Assembly (NCBI GenBank): GCA_012845835.1
Contig: JABAKD010000030.1
Span: 11,663,715-11,727,714, forward strand
DNA length: 64,000 nt
Source of the DNA: Undaria pinnatifida
Lineage: Eukaryota; Sar; Phaeophyceae; Laminariales; Alariaceae
Direction of reading: 5' to 3'
The stretch's first letter is position 1. Each line of letters opens with the position of its first letter. Under the pieces are notes generated by a model, which did no database searches, was not told where the DNA came from, and saw only the letters and a list, made by a program, of their open reading frames with translations. Shown here piece by piece: positions 39,001 through 49,857 of this stretch. The translations under genes were made by a program, and so were the position numbers.

Positions 39001-42000
39001 TATATGGAAGAAGCGCAATGGCCGCCCAAATTTTCGAAGTGTCTCTACTAGGAGTAGGAATAGGAACGGTGCTCCGTCTCGAAAGGGATGCGTGGTCAAT
39101 CATAATAATGGTCAAATCACTAAGGCAAGCAACAAATGAGTACGCCCCCCCTTAACATGCCCCCCTGAACATGCACCCCCCCACCCCCGTAGCCTTGGCA
39201 ACAGGTGCTCACTTGATACAACTTGATGCAACTTCATTTAAGCTCATATGGTGACAGATCCATTTCCATTGACGCAGTTTAAGCTTTTTCCGCAGAAGGC
39301 AGATATCGTAGATGATCATGTAATGAGAAAGAGAGATGAAGCAAGGGAAGCAGGTGGGCCCGAGAGATGAAGCAAGAGGTGAGGGTAGCAGAGTTCGTCC
39401 ACAGGCTTCCTTTTTTGCTAGGGTTTCCCTTGTTTTTTTTTTGCCATTCATGCTTTCTGGGATTGTTTATGAGTGATCGGCTTTTGGGGAGAATGCTGCA
39501 AGTTGACGGATGACAAATATAATACCAGTCTGGGCCCAAATATAAGCCACGTTTACATTAACTAATATTTAGTAAAAATGTCTTGTATTTAGGCCTACAC
39601 TGACAAAATATTGTGTTTCGATGGGTATACGAAGTATATATACTCTTGGCAGTAGCATATACATGGCTTGTCGTTTTACCTATCTGCCCGTTTTAAATAA
39701 TTTGTATTGCTTTGTGAAAAAGGTGCTACTGTTTGTAGGGCCTAAGAATGGCGCACGAGACGTGCACCGCACGTAGTGGCTTGGGCTCTTATCGCCAGAT
39801 ACCTTTCAATACTAATACCTCTATTTCTCATCCCGAGGTACCTATAATATCGATAATATGTACGGTCGTAGATACGTGTACCTGGTGTATATTATAAAAA
39901 TAAAAATACACTCCAGCTGTGAGATCGAAGATTTTGTCGAAACTCATCTTTGCAAGCTGTGTGTGATGCTCCGATCGCGCGTATTACGGCTTGTGTGTCC
40001 TCATTAAGGATTTGGTCGGCGACTCTGCATATATATGGTACCCAGGCATTTTTTCTCAGCAATTAGCTAGGGTATACGGGGGCAAGTGTAACCACGGCTT
40101 CGTTTGTCTCAGCATCCCATACACCTCGCGTGACGCCAACATACAGGTGTTGTTGTTGCTTTTCTCACGTCAACTCAGTCCCGGGATCTAGCTAGGGGTC
40201 AGAACACATGCGCCAATAATTGTGTAGCGTGCAGCAACAAAATATCAGCACGGTGTTTGGTCACGAAACGCCCAGCAAAAAGGAGCGCGAGATAATATTT
40301 ATCATAACCCAGATAGTGCCATTCTTCGCCCCCTTTCTCCTACCCTACCACCCCTCGCCCCCCCTAGTTCTGCTGCTTACTTTGGGTAGGCAATAGGTTA
40401 AGCTTTTACCGGTACTCGAACGGACTATATACGCGCTAACATACGAACCCCCCTCATCTCAGGTACGTGGTCACGTTCGACGGAGCTCGCAATAACTCCG
40501 CGGCCGGAACTTTATCTCTCTCTTGCGCTGGAAGCGCCGATAACTGCGGCTGTGTTGACATTGTCGGCGCCATCGCCGGGCCCGGGGACACCCGCGTCGG
40601 CTGCGGCAGCCCCCTTTTTGGACCAGAAAACGCTTCCACCAGCGCCGAATTCGACCCCTCCGGGTGCCGCCTTCAAGCTACAGTGGAACTCCAAACGCTT
40701 CGGGAAGGGGGGGAGACAGTTATCTCAGGAGGGGGTACCCTCACGTTTTCCGCGGGAGGCCAGTACTTTTTGCCGGCAGTGGTGGAAGCTGACGTGGAGG
40801 TCATGTCAGGAGCGGAGGTGGTGTGTCTTCAGTGGGCGGGGGAGCTGGTGGGGGCGGTAAATGTTAGCTCTGGCGGGGTGCTGTGGTTTGCAGGTGGGGG
40901 TCGGGGTCTGCCCCATTTTTTTGTGAGAACGCGCAAAATTACTCTTGATATGTGTGTTTGCAGCACTCTCCTACCAGTATTTGTTTTAGCACGTTTTAAT
41001 GAGATACCGTAATACTCCGGAGTATTAAGCTTGGCACGGTTTATGAACTCCTACGTTTGATGATCGCGACGATATGGTTTGCACGGTGAGCTTGCCGGCT
41101 ACGAAAAACGGCGGCCTCCCAACATTTTCTTGCACCGAGCCATTATCGCTGCATCCCCCACCCCCCATGAAAACGCCTCCATTGTACATCACGCTACAAC
41201 CCTTCCCAAAAATGCCCCTTTTCAGTATCCCTTCCCTAAAAACGCCTCAAGTTAATGTCGCCCCCCCCCCCAATAACGCCTAGTTTATGTATTTCACATC
41301 CCACGGCGCCGACGGGGATGCCCTTCTCCCCTCCCGTAATAACGCCTCAATTTTATACCCCTCCCTCAAAAACGCCTCAATTGCATACCCCCCCCGCCAC
41401 CCCTAATAACGGCTCAATTTCATATCCCGCCCGTCAGAAACGCCTCAATTGGGTGTTCCGCGTCCTAACAACGCGCTTGGCGCAAGAAATTTCTCCCTTG
41501 GTCGGTGAAACACACACCCTCTCCGTCCCGACATTGTAGGGGTGTGAAGGCCTATGATACGCTCTTACGACTACGGTCATGCGTGACGATGGTCCTACCA
41601 GCCACCCCACAAACACCTGTACAGTGCTTGTTTTCTCCCCTAAAAACGCCTCAACTTTGTACCACCCCTCTGAAAACGCCATAATTGTGTGTCCCCCCTC
41701 CCTAAAAACGCCTCAATTGTGTATGCTCCTGCACCGCCCCCCCCCCAAAAGCGCCTCAAGCTATCTACGCCCTCCCTCGCTAAACACCTTAATTGTGTAC
41801 CCTCCCCTTGAAATACGTTAATTGTGTATCTCCCTCTCAAAAAACGCCTCAACTGTGTACTCTCCTGCACCCCCCCCTCAAGAAGCGCCTCAATTTTTTT
41901 ACACCACCCTCGCTGAACACCTTATTTGTATACCCCCCCCCCTTAATACACTTTAATAGTGTATCTCCCGTCCCTGAAAGCGCCTCAATTGTGTATTCTC

Positions 42001-45000
42001 CTGCACCCCCCCCCCTAACAAAAACGCCTCAATTTGATTTACGCCCCCTCCGTTAAACACTTTAATTATGTGTCCATCCCCTTAAAATCGCCTCAATTGT
42101 GTATTCTGCGTTCCTCTAAACGCCTCAACTGGTGTATTCCGCTCTCCCTCCCCTCTCCCCCCCGAAACATGCTTCCATTGCATATTGCTCCTCCCTGAAA
42201 ACGCCGTAATTGTGTATCCCGCTTCACCTTCCCCTCCCCTAAACACGCCTCAACCTGTGTATTCGCCTGCAACCCCCCCCCTCCTAAAAACGCCTTAATC
42301 CTAAGGCGCCGATGAGGATGCCTTGGACGCCGTCCACCTCCTGCACAAAGACCCCCTCACCCCGGGGAGAGCAGGGGCTGCAATCGCTGCTCCCCCGGTT
42401 TTTAACGCCTCCATAATTGGCGACATTACACTTCAAACCTCAGGGGAGGTTAGGCTTGCGGCAGCATCACCGGCTACGCTAAATGTTATTGGCTCGCTGA
42501 AATTTGTCGGCGGCGGGATTTCTGGACAAGGGCATGTAGTGGTGCAAGGATCAACGGTTCTCTTGGCCAATGGATCTAATGGTGATGATGATCCAGGGCC
42601 GTCTTCTTTAAAGAATGGAGTGGTTTTGGAGATGCGCGGAGGCGGTGTTTGGATGGGGGGAGATTTGGATGCCAGGGATGGGGCGACGGTGGTGAACCTT
42701 GGGCTGTTCGAGGTTGTTGCGGAGAACGGGTCTTCGTTTGGCGCAGGCAAGGGCTGATAACTGAATGCTAGTAGTTGCTCAAACAAACCATAAGTAGTTC
42801 GACAACTATAAACACTGCGACAGGCATAAGAGCTATACATATATTTGCTGAGTGTTTTCGGCAAAGCATGCTTCAACCAGGTAGTGTTAATAGTGTAGTC
42901 TACAGCTGTGCGCACTAAATGATACTCAGTACTTGGTATGCATTTAAATGGAAGGTAGGATTCGTCCAAGTCACGAGTCGCGGCCGAAGCGAGAGGCTTG
43001 GCCTTGATACGACCATCCAAACCTGTAGATCATCTCGCATCTGCTTGATTTTCGCACCCCATTAGGTGGAGATTTTGGGACTGCCTCACGGCTAGACTAC
43101 GACGGTGTGGAGTGGTATTCGAACCCCCTGTGCGGGCTGAGCTGTACCGCAGAACCGAAATGGGAGAATGCCCGTGGAGGGGAGATAGTGGGTGGAGCAA
43201 GAAGCGACGCCCTTCTGTGCTTCACGCTTCTCAACCAGGTAATTCATAATTACCACCAGGTATGTTGCTGTTTTGCTTGCGCTAGGGATTGACAAGGCGC
43301 TGTCCTTACGCGGAGACAACAAAAACAAGGGCGCTGACGATTCCGTACATACAGATGATCGCTACGGTATGGGGTTCATGTTTTAGTAGTCACTTTTTTC
43401 AGGTGCCCAGAGGCGCTCAACACTCGAGTGGCCTTTAGAGCGTACCGGGGTCTTGTGACACCCTGAGGGAGACAACTCTTACTGTTACTGTTGCTCAACG
43501 CCAACTACTATGCCATGTTTCAAGTGAACCTTTGATCGAGGTGCATCTAGCCAGTCGCGCTAGTAATAGTAATAGTAATAGTGGCCTCATCTTGAAGGCC
43601 GTGAGAAAATCGGGGTGTCCCGCCTACCGTAGCCTCTGTGATCACGTCCATGGGAGGCGGTGATGCACTTTTTTGGCTAAAACACGTGTTGAATTGCAGG
43701 AGCGCCATAGGTCCGTATCGTTAGCGCTTCGTTCCTTCTTCGGAATGTCGTTTTCGCGATTTACTCAAGGCTGAAGTGACATTTTCATCGAACTGTACTT
43801 TCGACGCGTGCTACGCTATCATCTTCCTGGTAGGTGTTAATATGGCACTTTATAGATCTGCCGATCTGTTTCCTAACTTTGCCGAATATAAAACGCCAAC
43901 CTTATCATACGAAATCCATCCAAATGATTTCAAATTCAGATAATTACAGGCCTTTCGAGACCGTATCTTAACACCATTCCGTTTTCGCAATGACGGGGCT
44001 TCTTGACCCCTTGAGAGCCCAAAACCCCTATACTAACTTCAAGTAATTTTGTAAAAAAACAGGGTTTCCAGAAGTGAAGGCGTTAAGAAAAAAGCGTCGG
44101 AATAGGAATACTGACATCATTCTTTTTGTGATAGTAGTATTGATTTGTTGTGCACAGTAGACCTTAGACCTTAGAGCACTTTAATCATATCGGGTTGCAA
44201 TTTTTTTACTCCAAACAACTGTTGTTAAGGTTTTCGGTGGGAACAAAGGCTATTGGAGTGTGCGGTAGTGTGCGGTAGTGTATGGTAGGGGGATTATGCA
44301 CTTCGAAGTATGTTGTTCAGTGTCTCGAGGTAACGCGCGAGTGACCCCCCTGTTCTCCTTTGTGGTGTGAATGTTAATGCTGATGTTGATGTTAATGTTA
44401 ATGTTAATGTTAATGTTAATGTTAATGTTAATGTTAATGTTAATGTTTGTGTTGATGTGAATGTTAATGTTAACGTTAATGTTAATGTTAGTGTTAATGT
44501 TAGTGTTAATGTTAATGTTAATGTTAATGTTAATGTTAATGTTAATGTTAGTGTTAATGTTAATGTTAGTGTTGATGTTAATGTTAATGTTAATGTTAAT
44601 GTTAATGTTGATGTTAATGTTAATGTTAATGTTAATGTTAATGTTAATGTTAATGTTGATGTTAACGTTAATGTTAATGTTAATGTTAATGTTTGTGTTA
44701 CTGTTAATGTTAACGTTAATGTTAATGTTAATGTTAATGTTAACGTTAATGTTAATGTTAATGTTAATGTTAATGTTTATGTTAATGTTGATGTTGATGT
44801 TTATGTTGATGTTAATGTTGTTAATGTTAATGTTTGTGTTAATGTTAATGTTAATGTTGATGTTAATGTTAATGCTAATGTTAATGTTAATGTTAATGTT
44901 CATGTTGATGTTGATGTTAATGTTAATGTTAATGTTAGTGTTAATGTTTATGTTAATGTTAATGTTAATGTTAGTGTTGATGTTAATGTTAATGTTAATG

Positions 45001-48000
45001 TTAATGTCAATGTTTGTGTTAATGTTAATTTTAGTGTTAATGTTGATGTTAATGTTAATGTTAATGTTAATGTTAATGTTAATGTTAATGATAATGTTAA
45101 TGTTAATGTTAATGTTGATGTTAATTTTAATGTTAATGTTAATGTTAATGTTGATGTTAACGTTTGTGTTAGTGTTAGTGATAGTGTTAGTGTTAGTGTT
45201 AGTGTTAGTGTTAATGTTAATGTTAATGTTAGTGTTAATGTTAATGTTAATGTTAATGTTAATGTTAATGATAATGTTAATGTTAATGCTAATGTTATTG
45301 TTAATGTTAATGTGTGTAGGTGTTTTTTAACTTTGGGTTAGTGCATCAGCAATGGAATGAAATGTTCAGCTACGCCGTGCCAGCGAAATTGCCTAAAAAA
45401 GTCGTTTCGTCCGTGAAGGAGGGATACGGCCATTTGTTCGAGTGGCTCAAAGGTGAAAGGTGAAAGGTGAAAGGTGAAAGGTGAAAGGTGAAAGGTGAAA
45501 GGTGAAAGGAGGTGAAAGGTGAAAGGTGAAAGGTGAAAGGTGAAAGGTGAAAGGTGAAAGGTGAAAGGTTAACGTGTGGGTACCATACCCTCCTATTGAT
45601 ACAAGATGCACCTTTACTGTTTGTAGTACGTTTATTTCATTTATCTTCAACTTTTGTTATCGGGTTGAATAAGGAACATGGAAAAACATCGAGCCCCTCA
45701 GGTGAGTGGCCTCAGATAACACAAGCAAAACCTCTAGATCGTAGCAGCCTGCGTCTGCGTCCGGTATGCGTCCGGTCCCGTTTCGCGAACGGTTCGCAGA
45801 ATCCATACCTGGTATGAGGTAGGCGAAACAACCGCGGTTGTGGAAGGTTTGGAAACAGCCTCCAGTGTAGATTCTAGAGAGAAGCGCCTCCACGTAAATG
45901 CTGGAAACCCCCTCTTTTTAATTATCAAAAATAATCACAAGGAGATGAATAGCGATCCATCCGCTATGTATATAGACTATATATTTTTTTTCGATTTATG
46001 CGTTGTTGCGATTTGTTGAGTGCGGTTATCACAATTGCTCAATACTGGGTTCGAGGAAATGCCGGTAGGTTCGCAGTCAAACCTGCGATAACACGATGAG
46101 ACAGAACAACCATCCCCGGAAAGAGTTAACGCGATAACCTTGCCCTTCCTTGCCCTTCCTTGCCCTTTCTTGTGGCTGGTTCCATCAGGGGGCTGTTCGA
46201 GTGGAAGACGGAGGTCGCCTTGAGTGGCATGGAGCCGGACGAGGCGGAGGGAACGGTACAATACTATTGCCAGGATTTAACAGCACAATGGTATTTAGGT
46301 GGGAAATTGTCACAGAACAGGGTGTTTGCGAACAGTTGCTGAAAGGAAAGGATAACCTCTTAAGAGCGTAAACTTTGCGTAAAAACTACGAGTACCAGGT
46401 ATTATATTTGTCGAGAGAAACGCGAGCGCATTTTTTTGTACAGATGAATCACGCTATTGAAAAACATTTATTTTTTGTTTTAAGCTCTTTCACCCAGAAA
46501 AAAAAAGCATCAAAGCATCAAGGGGAAAAAAGCAGCAGAGTGGACTGGATTTTTTTTTTTTTTTTTTTTTTTTTATCCTCCGGCGGATGGGGAAAAATAA
46601 AGCTTTAGCTCACCACACTTCCACGTATTTTCATACGCGTCGTGTGTCGATTTAACTCAGCTGCTTTCGCAGCCCAACGCTAGATGGCGCACCCTTCGGG
46701 TCCCATTGTAGGTATAGCGTAAGCTGTCCCTATCAGTGGTCTTCGTTACAACCCCGGCAGCGCAAGCTGCCGTTGTATACGGATGCGTGTGTATGTCGAC
46801 CCGGCCTGTCCCCTGAGGGTCAGTTTCGGTGGAGATAGCCACCCAGTGGACTGGAAATAGTGCCTCTTGTACAGTGCTTATATATATCTTCTCTCCCCCT
46901 GTGTATTGTGAACTGTTACATACGAGGAGGAACGGGATGAGCTAGAGAAATATATAAGAAATATAGGCGGATGTGACGTGGGAGGAGTTTGGTACGTTAG
47001 ATAGTAGCGAGAAAACGATCGCTATCCTAGGAGACAGATGGTGGCCACAGACGGTCAAAGCGAGAGGAGATAAGATATGCAAAAAAAAAAGTGATGTAAC
47101 ATGTGGAAGAAACGTGCTGAGTGTCCAAGGTTTGGAGGTGTCTCTATCAGGAGTAGGAACGGTGCTCCGTCTCGAAAGGGATGGGCAGTCAATGGTCGAA
47201 TGAGCAAGGCAAGCAACAAATGAGCGCACCTCCCTCCCCTGCAATGCACTGCGAATGGCGCCGCTTATTGTGGTGCAGCAAGGGGAGCTTTGTCTTGGGG
47301 GCGAGCGCGAACGTCACCGGGAGAGGGACCCTCGAATTTTGTGGTGGGACGGGCCACGAGCTCCCGGACGAAGTACAGCCCTTGGTTAGGGTGTCCGGCC
47401 ATGGGACAGTCACCTTCGCCGGGACGAATCTGACGCTAGAGAGGGGGGTCACCGTCACGGTAAGACACATGTTTTCTCGTTGCGATGCCCCCTTTTTAGG
47501 GCCCTTTAACTTTCCTGTTCCGGTGCCCCTTTAAGGACCCTTACACACGTTCCCACAACGGCGACCGTTTCAGGATACGGGCAAGCTGGCTTTCTCGGCA
47601 AGCACATCCTCCACATCCATCGCGGGGGAACTCACTCTTCAAGGGGATGGGCTCATCACCTTCCCCCCCCCCACCGTCGAAGCCTCCTTATTTTCAACCG
47701 GAAGAGAGATGGAAAACTCGTGGCGTTTTGGGGGGGAGGGTGTTGGTGGCGGCTGGGGGGGGTGGGGGGGGGCATCTCGAAGCACCTTGCGGGTGGAAGG
47801 GAACTTTAGATGGGAGGGGGGAACTATATCCGGCAACGCTCGGGTGAGTCCGAGTGCAGTAATGCTGTAATGCGGTGCGATGGTGCAAGCGTGCTGCGAT
47901 AGATGCATTAAGGTATACCGCTTTTTGGCTAAAAATAAATCGGAGTGCTGTAATGTGGTGCGCACGTGCTACGATAGATGCATTAAGGTATACCACTTTT

Positions 48001-49804
48001 TGGCTGAAAATAAATCGGAGTGCTGTAATGTGGTGCGCACGTGCTACGACAGAGGCGTTAAGGTATACCACTTTCTGGCTAACAAAAAGTGTGAGTGCCG
48101 TAATGTGGTGCATAGAGGCATTAAGGTATTAAGGTATTAAGGTATTAAGGTGTACCACTTTAGGCGAAAACGCGTTTTCGGGACGACGGGGCTCCTCAGC
48201 CCCAAATAGTGGGAAACATTTCATTTTTCTTTTTGCAAGGCTCTTTTTTCGTATGCCTAAGCCATGGGGTTTGGGCGTCGGATCTCGCTTGTTCATTTTT
48301 TCATCCCACGGTAGGTAGGGGTGCAGCAGATTCTAAGAATTTTCGGAGCTCACAACGCGAGGAGTTCAACATCATCATCCATCATCCATCATCCATCATC
48401 CATCATCCATCATCCATCATCCATCATCCATCATCCATCATCACCCGAGACATGACTTCGAAGGCATTCGTTCGCGCAACCAGATCAACTATACAACAAA
48501 CAACTTGTAAAAATATCTTACTAACCGAATGAATGTTGGAATTTTCCATCGTTCGTTGAGGCGCTACATACAGCAGTACTACCCCTAAAAAGAAATGCTG
48601 ATTTGAGGACACCCCCTGAGGAGGCCAGCCCTCCACATCATCCCATCATCCCATCATCCCATCATCCCATCATCCCATCATCACATTATCACATTATCAC
48701 ATTATCACAAAGCCAGAAGGTTGAAATGGGTCATTAAAACAGTACTTCACCCAAAAAGTGCAACTCCCAGGGTGGGATCATTGTTGAGGTATAGAGGGTA
48801 TGGAGCCCCTCACGTGAGGAAGGAGGCTTGAAAAAAACAACGGTGACCTCCACCGTTAATACTATTAATACTATTAATACTATTAATACTATTAATACTA
48901 TTACTACTATTAATACGGTTAATGATGTTAATACTGTTAATACTGGTGATAGTATTAATACTGTTTCTACTTTTAATACTGTTAATACTACTTATAGTAT
49001 TAATACTGATGATACTATTAATACCGTTAACACTAATAATACTATTAATACTATTTATCAGTGTTGGTTTTTTCTCTCGGTAGGCAACAACAAAACAGCG
49101 CGGTACCAGTAGCATTAATTGTTTATCAATAGCTGCTGCTCCACTACAAGGTACTGTTGGGCGGTTTATGTTACCTGCATATTATAGCTACTTCGACGAA
49201 CGGTATGACTGCACACGATATCTTAATACCACAGGTATTAACCCTTGCTTCGGAGATCTCTTCTACAGCCGCAGAGAAACCAGAAGCACGCGATTTGCTC
49301 CAATTTAGCGTCTAATACGCGCGCCGATTTCTCTCCCCCGGCGGCGCTCGTTGTAGTATAGTATTAATAGTATTAGTAGCATTAGTAGTACTAGTAGCAC
49401 TAGTCTCCAGGTCGGGGTAAGGAGTATGGAATCAGAATGGGTCGGCAAAATTGCGAAGCACACAAGCACATGGTATGGTATGGTATGATATGGTATGGTA
49501 TGGTATGGTATGGTATGGTATGGTATGGTATGGTATGGTATGGTATGGTATGGTATGGTATGGTATGGTATGGTATGGTATGGTACGGTATGATACGGTG
49601 TGGTACGGTATGGTATGGATGACACGCCCTGCGATAGGGGTGTTTGAAGAGCTCTGTTCTTGACCTACCAAATGGCGTTAAAAATTAAGTTTGACCCGAT
49701 CATCATATTCTGAGGCCGCTCTCACTTGACGAGTTACATGTACAAAAATAGATTCTTGACCTACATCATAAATTAATTTTTTGACCCCATGAAGAAGCAG
49801 ATGG

Positions 49805-49857
<53 letters not shown>

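Noticed and set aside
44250-45341. Open frames of 217, 324 and 289 codons rich in Asn-Val or Leu-Met
   Set aside because: They are translations of a hexanucleotide microsatellite; a 6-bp unit keeps frames open without selection.
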